64,000 nt of DNA from Chamaecrista fasciculata (Eukaryota; Streptophyta; Magnoliopsida; Fabales; Fabaceae). The notes under the pieces were generated by a model. That model had not been told where the DNA came from, did not search any database, and was given only the letters and a program-made list of their open reading frames with translations. Shown in pieces: positions 8,599-17,102 of this stretch. The stretch spans positions 45,863-109,862 of the forward strand of contig QANZ01002928.1 in NCBI GenBank assembly GCA_003254925.1, in the 5' to 3' direction. Within the stretch, counting starts at the first letter, position 1. The number at the start of each line of letters is the position of its first letter. The position numbers were made by a program, and so were the translations under genes.

Positions 8599-9837
8599 AT
8601 GACTGCTGTAGATCAGTTTGCTGCTCATGTTGGTCTGGACTGGGCGGATAAAAAGCACGATGTCTGCGTTCAGCTTAAAAACGGTGAGCGCACGTTCCAT
8701 GTGATTAACCATTCGCCGGAAGCGCTTGATACCTGGCTTAATGAGTTGCATCAGAAGGTCAAGGGCAGGATCGCTATCGCCCTTGAACTGAAGAAAGGCC
8801 CAATCGTGTATGCTCTCCAGAAGTATCCCTTTATTACTGTCTTCCCTGTACATGCGTTATCATTGGCACGCTATCGGCAGACCTTCTGGCCAAGTGGTGC
8901 GAAGGATGATCCTCAGGATGCTGAGTTGGCGTTAGATCTGATGCTTCGCTATCCCCAAAAGATAAAAGCCATCGAACCCGACAATGCTGATATCCGTTTA
9001 CTTCTACAACTAGTCGAACAACGTAGACTGCTGGTAGAAGACAAACGCCGCTTTGTTAATCGGCTCATTAACACGCTTAAGCAGTATTATCCTCAACCCC
9101 TGGAATGGTTCTCGCATCGGGACAGTTCATTGTTCTGTGAGCTCATAATCCGCTGGCCAAGCCTGCAACAGCTCAAACGTGCCCGGAGTGATACCGTCCG
9201 TCATTTTATGAATGCAAGAGGTGGTCCCGCTGTTGCGTATACAGAACAGCGGGTTACAAGCATTGCCAACGCGATTCCCCTGACCACTGATAAAAGTGTC
9301 ATCGAGGCGAACGCGCTAATGGCTACAGCTCTTGCATCACAAATCAAACTTGTAGGTGAACTTATCAGAACCTACAACGAACGTATTGAATCGTTATTCG
9401 ATACGCTTCCGGATGCAGAGTTGTTCAAATCACTACCGGGCATGGGGCCGTGTATGGGCCCACGTATGCTTGCCGCACTGGGTGATAACCGCGACCGCTT
9501 CAACAGCGCTGAGGAAGTTCAAAACTACGCAGGTATTGCTCCGGTGACTGAACGGAGTGGACAGAAATCCTGGGTTCACTGGCGATGGCAGTGTGCCGAG
9601 TTCGTCAGGCAAACCTTTGTCGAATGGGCTGCCAAAACGGTTAACTCATCATACTGGGCCAAGCTGTATTATCAGGGGATGCGAGAAAAAGGAAAATCTC
9701 ATCAATCAGCGATCCGAGCTCTGGCATTCAAATGGATAAGAATTATTTACCGCTGCTGGAAGACCAGAACCCGTTATGACGAAGCGAAATATTTGCTGGC
9801 ACTGGAAGCGCGCAAATCGCCCTTACTAATGCCGTAG
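8599..9837 (+). CDS. IS110-family DEDD transposase
   Basis: The start is ATG at 8599 after AAGGAG; an in-frame TTG at 8593 is less likely. The N-terminal RuvC-like DEDD domain has Asp in VGLDWAD, Glu in IALELKKGP and the Asp pair in KDDPQDAELALDLM. The C-terminal Transposase_20 domain has KSLPGMGPCMGPRMLAALGD, an HhH-like segment, and GIAPVTERSGQKSW with the catalytic serine region. The length (412 aa) is within the family range and no interruption is seen, so the element is probably active or recently active. Confidence 0.93.
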   Translation: MTAVDQFAAHVGLDWADKKHDVCVQLKNGERTFHVINHSPEALDTWLNELHQKVKGRIAIALELKKGPIVYALQKYPFITVFPVHALSLARYRQTFWPSGAKDDPQDAELALDLMLRYPQKIKAIEPDNADIRLLLQLVEQRRLLVEDKRRFVNRLINTLKQYYPQPLEWFSHRDSSLFCELIIRWPSLQQLKRARSDTVRHFMNARGGPAVAYTEQRVTSIANAIPLTTDKSVIEANALMATALASQIKLVGELIRTYNERIESLFDTLPDAELFKSLPGMGPCMGPRMLAALGDNRDRFNSAEEVQNYAGIAPVTERSGQKSWVHWRWQCAEFVRQTFVEWAAKTVNSSYWAKLYYQGMREKGKSHQSAIRALAFKWIRIIYRCWKTRTRYDEAKYLLALEARKSPLLMP

Positions 9838-9947
9838 AAAGCTTGTCGAATGTCTCAGGGCGTGAAGCGGACATTGAGCATATGAATTTATGAGTAATAG
9901 GCTAAAATGGGGGCCGGTCACTGTAATACTAAAAGGTATCCAATACT

Positions 9948-10463
9948 TTACCAGCTTAAGGGTTGGATCCGGCACTGCATGTTATTAAAAATAGTGCTGT
10001 TTTTCTCGCTATCTACTCCTCGTTCTACCAAAATCTGTAGATGGCTACAGTATTCATCATGGTCTGCAGATGCAGTTATTGCAGCGAGAATAAGATATAT
10101 CGCCCATATAAAGGATGTTATGAGCATAAAAAACATGATGAACGTAAGTCGACGGCGTTTAATAAATCGACTTAATGAACTTACGACCATTGCTCGATAC
10201 GCACACACAACAGTCAATGCTAGCCACAGACCAGCAGCAGACAAATCAACTGGATTTGTAAATTTAAGCAATGGCTGGACAGCGAAACCCGCAACGATGG
10301 CACCTAATGCATACTGGTAAAAAAAAGCCATAAAAAAAGTCTTGTAGCGGGTGAGCTTGCTGATTTCTTCATCTGAAGGTTGCCACTCAAGTTCACTTTT
10401 GAGGTTAATTCTTATTTTTTCAATATACGTTACACATAATTTAGTCAGAGTGGATAGTTTCAT
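9948..10463 (-). CDS. Small multi-pass membrane protein, unknown
   Basis: The ORF opens at 10490, but the ATG at 10463 (MKLSTLTKLCVTYIEK...) looks the better start. About 171 residues, with hydrophobic segments at FFYQYALGAIVAGFAV, GLWLALTVVCAYRAMVV and IMFFMLITSFIWAIYLILAAI, three or four passes in all. A charged amphipathic N-terminal helix precedes them. No family is recognised. Its base composition is AT-richer than the plasmid backbone, as in the neighbouring GIY-YIG-like gene, suggesting separate acquisition. Confidence 0.55.
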   Translation of the reverse strand: MKLSTLTKLCVTYIEKIRINLKSELEWQPSDEEISKLTRYKTFFMAFFYQYALGAIVAGFAVQPLLKFTNPVDLSAAGLWLALTVVCAYRAMVVSSLSRFIKRRRLTFIMFFMLITSFIWAIYLILAAITASADHDEYCSHLQILVERGVDSEKNSTIFNNMQCRIQPLSW

Positions 10464-10490
10464 ACTTAAGAACCTGCACAGGATAACCAA

Positions 10491-10893
10491 AACGGGAAAC
10501 TGGATGAGATACCTGTAGTTATCGGCAAGTTTCCTTGTATTGTTAATTTTGAATCGCCATGTCCCTGGTAGACATATTAAAAATCATTGTTGCGACGATT
10601 AACTGGAAGCGCTAGCGTCTGCTTCTCGCTGTGAGGCAACTGCATTCCTGCGCGGTTTGGCGTAGCTTGCCAGCATGCAGGTGAGCTCAACGATAGCCGG
10701 AGAAAGCCATTGCAAAACTCAAAGAGGATGCACTGTACCGGTTACGCCAGGGTTAAATGTGTAATTTACCGGTACACCGGACAGCCAAACTAACTGCATG
10801 GAGCGAACAACCGGAGTTTGAAGCTTTGTTGAAGATATCAGGGGTTAAAATGATATCGCTAACCTCACGGTTTAATAATGAACAGGGAGCAGG
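10491..10893. other. Intergenic region, no gene seen
   Basis: About 400 bp without a supported coding frame. It has several short inverted motifs (for example around 10740-10790, TTACCGGTACACCGG) and reads like degraded sequence between two minus-strand genes of the mobile-element region. Confidence 0.4.
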
Positions 10894-11964
10894 TCAGTCC
10901 TCACAAACCAAAGGAAGATGTTCAGTGTAAAAGCTAGCAGGCACTGTTTGGAAACTGACCGACGTCTGACTGTATCCTTTTGTTCGCAAACCTCCGGTAA
11001 TATTAGGGTAATTGTTGAACAAAGTATCATTGTAGGAGGGTTTGAAGCGGTTGATGAGATACGCCTCTACCTCAGTGGTAATTGCCTCATCCTTTATCTG
11101 AATAGGAGGGGTTGTAAAAAAATAATTTAATGATTCATCGTCATCATTGAGGGTATGAAAAATAAAGTGCGGATCAGCTAAATCATATTTCTCAGCAAAG
11201 TCGAGGACGGGCCTATCATCTACTCCAGTTATCTGAAGGATAACAATCGATAGTTCATGTTGGGTTCGCGCCTCAGCAGCCCTCCCAATTTCTGGTTCGA
11301 GAGTCAAAATGCGTTTCATCTTTTTATGATTAGAAAGCCTTTCCCATATTTTCTGGGAAAAACTCTTACCGATATAGTGAACTTTGAAGTCCAAGAAAGA
11401 GTAAGGATTGAACCCCGCTGCAATATTGACTTTAAGCCCTTTGACGAGTTTTTCATAAAGCAACTTCAGTGGACTCCACCACAGGATGAACTCTCCATTT
11501 TCGCGATACAGTTTGAATCCAGCGACATTACGAAAAGGTTGTACGCTACTGGTTTTTTTTGAATAAAAACCAATTTTTATGTCGAACTTATCATCAGGAT
11601 TGATAATACCAGCAGCATCGAGGTCGATACTGCAGGGCATCGGGGGATTTTGACCATCGGCTATATCGAACTTAATATAATGGCCCTCGCACACTACGTT
11701 GTCAAAGTAGGTAAGTGGACGCTGTACGATAAAATAAATAGTTGATGCATCCCACCGCTCGCGAATGATGTCTTCCATTTGAAGATGTTCGAACTCATAT
11801 GCTGAAACGATGGGATAGTTCATATCAAGAAACACATCAGCAAATCGAAGCGCATTTACTGTAGCCTGTGAGTCTTTTTTTGCCATGTCTTTGGTCTCAG
11901 AATTGCCTGATATAGGAAAAAACATAGTATAGCTGTCGCGTACCGTTCTGTTCCACATCAGCAT
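10894..11964 (-). CDS. GIY-YIG-nuclease-like protein, unknown function
   Basis: 356 residues. The segment FKVHYIGKS (residues 193-201), then R209 and H213 in WERLSNHKK, and later E300 in VEAYLINRFKPSYND match the second half of the GIY-YIG nuclease core: YIG, the Arg/His helix, and the metal-binding Glu followed by LI-x2-FKP-x-YN. The first GIY strand is degenerate or divergent. Residues 1-190 form an unrecognised N-terminal domain. A shorter start at the ATG near 11886 (MAKKDSQATV) is possible. The nuclease call is from motif spacing and remains an inference. Such proteins occur in homing, repair and anti-phage systems. Confidence 0.6.
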   Translation of the reverse strand: MLMWNRTVRDSYTMFFPISGNSETKDMAKKDSQATVNALRFADVFLDMNYPIVSAYEFEHLQMEDIIRERWDASTIYFIVQRPLTYFDNVVCEGHYIKFDIADGQNPPMPCSIDLDAAGIINPDDKFDIKIGFYSKKTSSVQPFRNVAGFKLYRENGEFILWWSPLKLLYEKLVKGLKVNIAAGFNPYSFLDFKVHYIGKSFSQKIWERLSNHKKMKRILTLEPEIGRAAEARTQHELSIVILQITGVDDRPVLDFAEKYDLADPHFIFHTLNDDDESLNYFFTTPPIQIKDEAITTEVEAYLINRFKPSYNDTLFNNYPNITGGLRTKGYSQTSVSFQTVPASFYTEHLPLVCED

Positions 11965-12233
11965 TCACTTGTTTTTCATGAAGAACACAAGATAAAACTA
12001 TTATCGTTACTAGTATATCAGAGCAGTTCATAGACTTAAATCAACACATACGCTCTTAAAGCCACCAGTATAATCGCCACAACCCATTGAAAAAATGACA
12101 ATTACATGTAATATTCTGCAATCCATCCTTAGGTGGGGTAAACTTCCATTACCCTTTAAGGAGAGCGAAGGACAGAAAATGTTATCCGATTACTGAAACG
12201 ACATTGTGCGAAGTAATAATTCGGTGAGTTTAT

Positions 12234-12827
12234 TTGCAACTTAACAATCAGGAGTCAGAGTTGAAATACAAATGGCATCTTTTTTGGGCGATCATATTAC
12301 TTTGCGCCTGCGGCACATTTGGCCTTGCCTATATATCTTATACAAGCATGCCACCATCTAATAGTTCTGTTTTTATTGAAGTCACTAAAAGCGTTTTTCT
12401 ATGCTTAGGCGGTATCGGCGTAATTCTTCCACTTTATATCAACGCAACGAACTCAATCGAAAGCAGATCGGTAGCCAAAATCGAAAATACATTTTCACTA
12501 ATTGAAAAGTGGGATGATCCTCACCTATTTTCCGCCAGGAAGTTAACTCGAGAGATTGGTGTAAATCGCTCATCAATGAGTGATAATGACCTGCTAAAAA
12601 AAATTAAAGAAGATGATGAACTACGCCAGTCCGTTATTCTGGTTTTTAACTATTTTGAGCAGGTAAGATTTTCATTGATAAATAACCGTATTGATGCGAA
12701 ACAGTTCAAATCCGCGCTTGGGCCAGTGATGGTTAACATTATCAGGCGCTTTGAACCTTTTTACTCCAGCTATGGGCCACAGTACATTGCTGACCTCAGT
12801 CAATTGGAAAAAATGATGGAAGTTTAA
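12234..12827 (+). CDS. DUF4760-like membrane protein
   Basis: Two N-terminal membrane helices (LFWAIILLCACGTFGLAYIS and SVFLCLGGIGVILPLYINA) are followed by a cytoplasmic helical domain with NSIESRSVAKIENTFSLIEKWDDPHLFSARKL and a FNYFEQVRFSLINNRID segment. This layout is typical of DUF4760-type proteins. The start is uncertain: TTG at 12234 is used here, and an internal TTG after GAG is possible. It is AT-rich like the GIY-YIG-like gene, from which it diverges, and it lies inside the mobile-element region. Function unknown. Confidence 0.6.
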   Translation: MQLNNQESELKYKWHLFWAIILLCACGTFGLAYISYTSMPPSNSSVFIEVTKSVFLCLGGIGVILPLYINATNSIESRSVAKIENTFSLIEKWDDPHLFSARKLTREIGVNRSSMSDNDLLKKIKEDDELRQSVILVFNYFEQVRFSLINNRIDAKQFKSALGPVMVNIIRRFEPFYSSYGPQYIADLSQLEKMMEV

Positions 12828-12991
12828 ATCACTTATTTCTTTCGTTTCTGCCCGTAAGCACAGTGCTGCTCCTGCAGCGAGTAGCTTAGGCTCAGGTGAT
12901 CTGTGCCCACACTTCTCACTTGGTGCTGGGCAACACTCTCTCGAAAAGGGGAGCTGCCCCTCATTGATTAATTTGCTTCGATGTTAGTTAC

Positions 12992-13430
12992 GTCCGCTTC
13001 ACGCTCTGAGACATTCGACAAGCTTTTATGGCACCAGTAAGGGCGAGTGTCGCGCTTCAAGAGCCAACAAATACTTCGCTTCATCGTACTGGGTTCTGGT
13101 CTTCCAGCAGCGGAAAATGATCCTTATCCATTTGAAGGCAGGAGCCCGGATTGAATACTGGTGAGATTTTCCTTTTTCTCACAGTCCCTGATAATACAGC
13201 TTGGCTCAGTATGATGAGTTAACCGTTTTGGCAGCCCATTCAACAAAGGTCTGCCTGACGAACTCGGCACACTGCCATCTCCAGTGAACCCAGGATTTCT
13301 GTCCACTTCTTTCTGTCACCGGTGTAATACCTGCGTAGTTTTGAATTTCTTCAGCGCTGTTAAACTGGTCACGGTTATTACCAAGTGCAGCAAGCATACG
13401 TGGTGCCATACACGGCTCCATGCCCGCTCT
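12992..13430 (-). pseudogene. IS110-family transposase remnant (3' part)
   Basis: The minus-strand translation matches the C-terminal third of the intact transposase at 8599-9837 (from MEPCMAPRMLAALG to the stop at 13026-13028). It has two nonsense changes: the Trp codon after VNSSY is TGA, and an Arg codon shortly after is TGA. The 5' two thirds are missing, replaced at 13431 by unrelated sequence. The 3' end, to 12992, defines the element's right end by comparison with 9872. Confidence 0.85.
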
Positions 13431-13469
13431 CAGCTGCCTGTCAACCCGGTTGCATTTTGTTAACGAAGA

Positions 13470-13500
13470 TCAAGTGAAATGCAAACGGGCAGTCAAGTCA
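13470..13500. repeat. IS21-like terminal repeat remnant (right copy, inverted)
   Basis: This is the inverse complement of 8262-8292 with 28 of 31 bases identical. With the left copy it brackets the 5.2-kb block holding both IS110 copies and three accessory genes. Confidence 0.5.
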
Positions 13501-13780
13501 TACGCAATTACGCACTTAACGTAGATAAGGGATTGCATGTGCCGGGTTTGCCGCTCTTTCGGGTGGCAGATGACTCCCACAACGACCCTATTTTCAGGCA
13601 GGAACCTGTAATAACCCGTAGCGGACTCATGCTGGTCATCCCTTCCCGTATGAAGAAAGAATACAGTGCCGCATGGCCTCGACGTGTATGTCTTTTACCT
13701 GAAGGCAACCGTAATTTATGGGCCGGCTCCCTTCGGCAAGCTGATACAAGAGAACAGTGAAACACCGATGGGGTGCTACG

Positions 13781-14017
13781 CTAAAGGCTTAAAACGTAAG
13801 GGTGGTCAGAATGCCCGGTCGCGGGGCTCACGCAGACTGAACGGACGGTAAAACGGATATCGTACCAGCGGCCTGCTTTTTTCATCGGTAAATAGGGTAT
13901 CCACGGTTCAGGCATGCCGGGCGCCGCAACACGACGGTGCACCGTCTGGTCAGAGTGAAGGTTCCGGTTCGTTAACATTACCAGCGGGACAGCAGCTGCA
14001 TCATCCTGTAATGCCAT
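13781..14017 (-). CDS. Small hypothetical protein, coupled to upstream ORF
   Basis: 78 residues (MALQDDAAAVPLVMLTNRN...). Its ATG overlaps the stop of the preceding ORF as TGATG, the usual sign of translational coupling. No family, signal or membrane segment is recognised. The call rests on the overlap and on a composition compatible with coding. It could be a remnant. Confidence 0.4.
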   Translation of the reverse strand: MALQDDAAAVPLVMLTNRNLHSDQTVHRRVAAPGMPEPWIPYLPMKKAGRWYDIRFTVRSVCVSPATGHSDHPYVLSL

Positions 14018-14247
14018 CAGGTGGGCGCGTCTGGGCTTTCATCAGCGCAGCGCGCGCGGCAGGCTTCATGAACTTTAATAAGCACTTTCAGTTCTTCACC
14101 CGCGAAGCTGTGAGGATTTTCCGGGTTGTTTCTTCCGTTGTTTTGAAAAAACTGCAGGGCAACAACCTCCGTATCTGCGCCCTTTCTGAGCGTCTGAGCC
14201 ACGCGCTGTTCAGTGTGGCCTGTGCGGCTGTTCTGTTCGGACATCAC
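14017..14247 (-). CDS. Small hypothetical protein
   Basis: 76 residues (MMSEQNSRTGHTEQRVAQTL...), polar, with a predicted C-terminal helix (EELKVLIKVHEACRARC). GGAGCAGGTG lies just upstream of ATGATG, a usable ribosome site. It overlaps the next ORF by TGATG, suggesting a two-gene operon. No recognised function. Confidence 0.45.
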   Translation of the reverse strand: MMSEQNSRTGHTEQRVAQTLRKGADTEVVALQFFQNNGRNNPENPHSFAGEELKVLIKVHEACRARCADESPDAPT

Positions 14248-14475
14248 CTGCTCCCATGCGTCTTGCGGGGTATCGGATCCTTTCTATAGCGCTGCGTTAA
14301 ATATCTTGACTCTGTTCATGGCTAACCTCTGGTTAGATGGCGTGACTGCCATCTGTCAGGGTGCAGAGAAACGGAGATTTTTTCATTAATGGTAAACCAT
14401 TTTCCTTGTCTGGCGCAGTCCATTAACGGGGATACAGAGTCACACAAAGCCTGAGAAATCCAGATAATTACCCTT

Positions 14476-14543
14476 TATAATACAGTCCCCAATGAAGCTG
14501 ACGCAGGATGCTGACGCACGGGGACTGCGCCGGAAAGGCGCAG
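14476..14543 (+). promoter_or_regulatory. Promoter element and structured leader of the 60-aa gene
   Basis: A TATAAT hexamer lies at 14476-14481. Downstream, CAGTCCCC (14483-14490) can pair with GGGGACTG (14520-14527), and CTGCGCC (14525-14531) with GGCGCAG (14537-14543) around a GGAAA loop. The two stems share three bases and so partly compete. The second hairpin ends 13 nt before the ribosome site. The -35 is not clear, and if transcription starts near 14488 the first stem is incomplete in the RNA. Confidence 0.4.
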
Positions 14544-14567
14544 TATTTATAACAACAAGGAGCAGTT

Positions 14568-14750
14568 ATGAAGTTTATTTACCAAAAATTATCACATAAA
14601 ACGATGCTACCTCATGAAATTGAGGAACGCATTGAGGAATGTGAATTGGCGCTTTGGGTGGCCCGTGGCGCAGGCATGAATTCTTTAGCGGTGCAGAAGC
14701 TTGAAAAACAGCTAAAGTACTGGCAACAGGTTCAGTCCCATTACTGGTAA
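14568..14750 (+). CDS. Small helical protein (60 aa), unknown
   Basis: MKFIYQKLSHKTMLPHEIEE... has a strong AAGGAG ribosome site at 14557-14562, a hairpin-rich leader and a classic terminator right after the stop, so it is a real monocistronic gene. Two amphipathic helices are predicted (EEIEERIEECELALWVARG-like and SLAVQKLEKQLKYWQQVQ). No DNA-binding motif or family is recognised. A small regulator or adaptor is possible. Confidence 0.7.
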   Translation: MKFIYQKLSHKTMLPHEIEERIEECELALWVARGAGMNSLAVQKLEKQLKYWQQVQSHYW

Positions 14751-14755
14751 TTTTT

Positions 14756-14781
14756 ATCCCCCTGCTTACGGGGGATTTTTT
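14756..14781 (+). terminator. Rho-independent terminator
   Basis: ATCCCCC (14756-14762), loop TGCTTAC, GGGGGAT (14770-14776), then a T-run to 14781, directly after the 60-aa gene. Confidence 0.9.
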
Positions 14782-14847
14782 CCGGTTCAACCCGCCCCTC
14801 CAGATACTGCAGCGATGTGCAGGTCCTCTTTTTCAGGTCTGCAGAGG

Positions 14848-15429
14848 TTACGGCTTGCTCCACGGAACACGCCAGGTGCTGCCATCATCGAGCGTCAGTA
14901 CACCGGCCTTGTCATCCGTCCGGAAACAACGTCTTGCTTTCCCTTCAACGGTGCAATCATGCCAGTGTAGCGGCAGTCGATCAGCCTCGTCTTTTGCCTG
15001 TGCCAGCGCCGTCCGGCGCGCGTGGATCTCATCCAGAGACGGGATAAGCGTCACGATGAGAACCACGGCCACGATCCCCAGAACCAGTTGCGCACCAAGA
15101 AACCACAGCCAGTTTCGCCAGCCCAGCGACCTGCTCGCTTTTTCATAGCGGGCTGCTGCATTGTCAGCGGCCAGATCGGCTTTCCGGAAGTGGTCCGCCA
15201 GAAGCCTGGCCGACTCCTGTGCCGTGGCGCTGGCCGTTTCGTTGATCGCACTGATGACACTTTCCCTGACATCGCGCATCTGCCTTTCATGCACGGCGGT
15301 TGCCTGAAGCAGCGCTGACGTTGCTCTCTCTGCCGTTGTTCCCTGCTGCTTTGCTGCCTGAAGAAGCCGGTCTGCGGCATCAAAAAACAGGCGTATGTCG
15401 TGTTCGCTGACGGTATTTGTGTTTTTCAC
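14848..15429 (-). CDS. Single-pass membrane coiled-coil protein, second gene of operon
   Basis: 193 residues. The N-terminal helical region of about 100 residues is rich in Ala/Gln/Arg heptads. It is followed by a membrane segment at about residues 106-128 (WLWFLGAQLVLGIVAVVLIVTLI) and a C-terminal tail with two Cys (HDCTVEGKARRCFRTDDK). The ATG overlaps the stop of the upstream gene (ATGA), so the two are coupled. The layout recalls accessory mobilisation proteins, but also membrane effectors of two-gene defence systems. No decisive motif is visible. Confidence 0.6.
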   Translation of the reverse strand: MKNTNTVSEHDIRLFFDAADRLLQAAKQQGTTAERATSALLQATAVHERQMRDVRESVISAINETASATAQESARLLADHFRKADLAADNAAARYEKASRSLGWRNWLWFLGAQLVLGIVAVVLIVTLIPSLDEIHARRTALAQAKDEADRLPLHWHDCTVEGKARRCFRTDDKAGVLTLDDGSTWRVPWSKP

Positions 15430-16127
15430 AGGCTCAGCCCCCTCCCTATGTCATGATCGAATGTCTGCTCTCTGTCCAGTGCAGTCTGACGCTCCATATC
15501 CTGCCTGTACCCGATCCATTTCTCATGCGTCATCGACAGCTCCATGATGTTTTTCAGCTCTGCATATCGCTGGTTGCCCTTTCCGTCACACACGACGATC
15601 AGCGCGCCCGCGCTGCTCTCTTCATCCACCCCCTGGCACACCCTGACCAGCTTCAGGTAGTCACTGACGGCCTCCGGGTTTTCTGCATCGCTGTGAGCCG
15701 AAAAGATGCTGCGCGCCGTCTGCGCAATGAAGCGCTCAAGGTTCAGGGGCTCAGCCTGGCGGGCCGGCAGGGAAAACGCGCTGAGGTAGCTCGAAAAGTA
15801 GGTTTTCACGCCCGCCTGAACGTCCGGTGTGGTTTCGACGTACCAGTGGACCTGGCGAGAAACTTCTCTCTGACCCTCATCCAGGGCGTTTGAGAGCTTC
15901 CTGTGGCGGGCATCTTCTTTACCGGAACGGTTAGTCGAGGATTTGAACTCAATCAGCCGCAGTGTGCCGGGGAAGGACAGCAGGACGTCACCCAGCGCCT
16001 TGTCTTCCGGCGTCTGCTGCAGCAGGTTGACGGAGGCCGGCAGCACGTTCCCCCCCAGGCGCGCGCCCACAGAGACGCCCAGTCCGTACAGAAAATTACC
16101 AATGACCACGTTTTCATATAGCTTCAC
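15426..16127 (-). CDS. Hypothetical protein with PD-(D/E)xK-like motif
   Basis: The best start is GTG at 16127 with a GGGAGGGAAA ribosome site; upstream in-frame ATGs lack one. In the 233-residue protein, GD47-VLL and LRLIE60-F-K62-SS are spaced 12 residues apart in a strand-turn-strand context, the arrangement of PD-(D/E)xK nuclease cores. The rest is alpha/beta and unrecognised. It is followed by the coiled-coil membrane gene with a 4-bp overlap. The nuclease idea is inference from one short motif. A plasmid transfer accessory role is an alternative. Confidence 0.6.
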   Translation of the reverse strand: MKLYENVVIGNFLYGLGVSVGARLGGNVLPASVNLLQQTPEDKALGDVLLSFPGTLRLIEFKSSTNRSGKEDARHRKLSNALDEGQREVSRQVHWYVETTPDVQAGVKTYFSSYLSAFSLPARQAEPLNLERFIAQTARSIFSAHSDAENPEAVSDYLKLVRVCQGVDEESSAGALIVVCDGKGNQRYAELKNIMELSMTHEKWIGYRQDMERQTALDREQTFDHDIGRGLSL

Positions 16128-16450
16128 TGCCTGTTTCCCTCCCTGATGTTTTACGCGGATCTTACGGCATCGTCCCCTCACTCCGGTACGGGCAGATTCA
16201 GGAGCAATACGACCTGTCTTCGGATGATTATCGGCTCTGTACCGGAAATGCTGAATGATTTCAGAAGGGATCTCTACATTGCCGGCAACGCCGGCGCAAA
16301 TCAGCGCGCTCCGGAAAAGGGAGGATGAGGAAAGCCCTCTTCTCTCTTTCCTCTTTTGTACGGAAAATGTTTATCCGACGTAAAGCGTTAATCTTCTTTT
16401 ATTATCAGCCGATATAGCGTCATGTTTTCAGTATATGGACTATGTGAACG

Positions 16451-17014
16451 ATGCCATTTTCTCGTCATGTGAGAGTGTTAATCGCGCTTGCGCCTGCTGC
16501 GTTTCTTGCGGGCTGCTCTGCCCTGCTGCCCCTAGACTATACGAATTATGAAGGTCAGGACGCAGCGACTGTTTACGCACAGGATCCTCAGGATTTTGTC
16601 GGTACCTTCTACCTTTCCGTGTATGAAAAGAAGGGGACCTGCTTCGACAGAACCGAGCGCTACGAACTGGGGTCTGATGTCCTTCCTTCTGAAGGACGAC
16701 TGATGTCCGCCAGAGTCAGGCCCGGACGGCTCATGGCTCTGCAACAGCTCTACTCCGCAGGCAAGCTGGCCGCGGTGGAAGGGAAAATGAAATACAATAA
16801 AGACGGATTTACAGAATCGCGCTGGGTTGCCTTCATTCCGGAACCGGGTAAGCGCTATTTCCTGGATCCCGCACTGGGTGTCAGAGAAATTCCGTCCGGC
16901 TATCCGGTAACAGCTGACACCAAACCGGCCAGAGTATTTTCGGATTTCAAAACCCCTCTGACGCTGAACTGGGATCCCAAAAACCGGTGTCAGCACCTTA
17001 TCGGCGGAAGCTGA
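16451..17014 (+). CDS. Putative outer-membrane or periplasmic lipoprotein
   Basis: 187 residues. The signal peptide MPFSRHVRVLIALAPAAFLAGC ends in a lipobox LAGC with Cys22 as the lipidation site, and Ser after the Cys favours outer-membrane sorting. The mature part is beta-rich with one conserved-looking Cys pair (GTCFD and NRCQH). No family is recognised. It is monocistronic with its own terminator. Confidence 0.75.
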   Translation: MPFSRHVRVLIALAPAAFLAGCSALLPLDYTNYEGQDAATVYAQDPQDFVGTFYLSVYEKKGTCFDRTERYELGSDVLPSEGRLMSARVRPGRLMALQQLYSAGKLAAVEGKMKYNKDGFTESRWVAFIPEPGKRYFLDPALGVREIPSGYPVTADTKPARVFSDFKTPLTLNWDPKNRCQHLIGGS

Positions 17015-17070
17015 AGATCACCGCTATCCGCATGTCTTTCATCCGGGCTTCCGGGCAAACACTGGTGTAC

Positions 17071-17102
17071 GGCCGGACTTTTCCCGTAGTCCGGCCTTTT
17101 TA
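17071..17102 (+). terminator. Rho-independent terminator of lipoprotein gene
   Basis: GGCCGGACT (17071-17079) pairs with AGTCCGGCC (17088-17096) and is followed by TTTTT. Confidence 0.9.

Larger units (their letters stand above)
8340..9872 (+). mobile_element. IS110-family insertion sequence (left end not resolved)
   Basis: It contains one DEDD transposase gene (8599-9837) preceded by about 250 bp of non-coding left end. The right end is placed at 9872, because the decayed second copy (minus strand, 12992-13430) matches up to GAAGCGGAC and diverges beyond it. A long 5' non-coding end and a short 3' end fit the IS110 group, in which the left end encodes the bridge RNA that directs target choice. 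No obvious terminal inverted repeats or target duplication are seen, as expected for the family. Confidence 0.75.
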
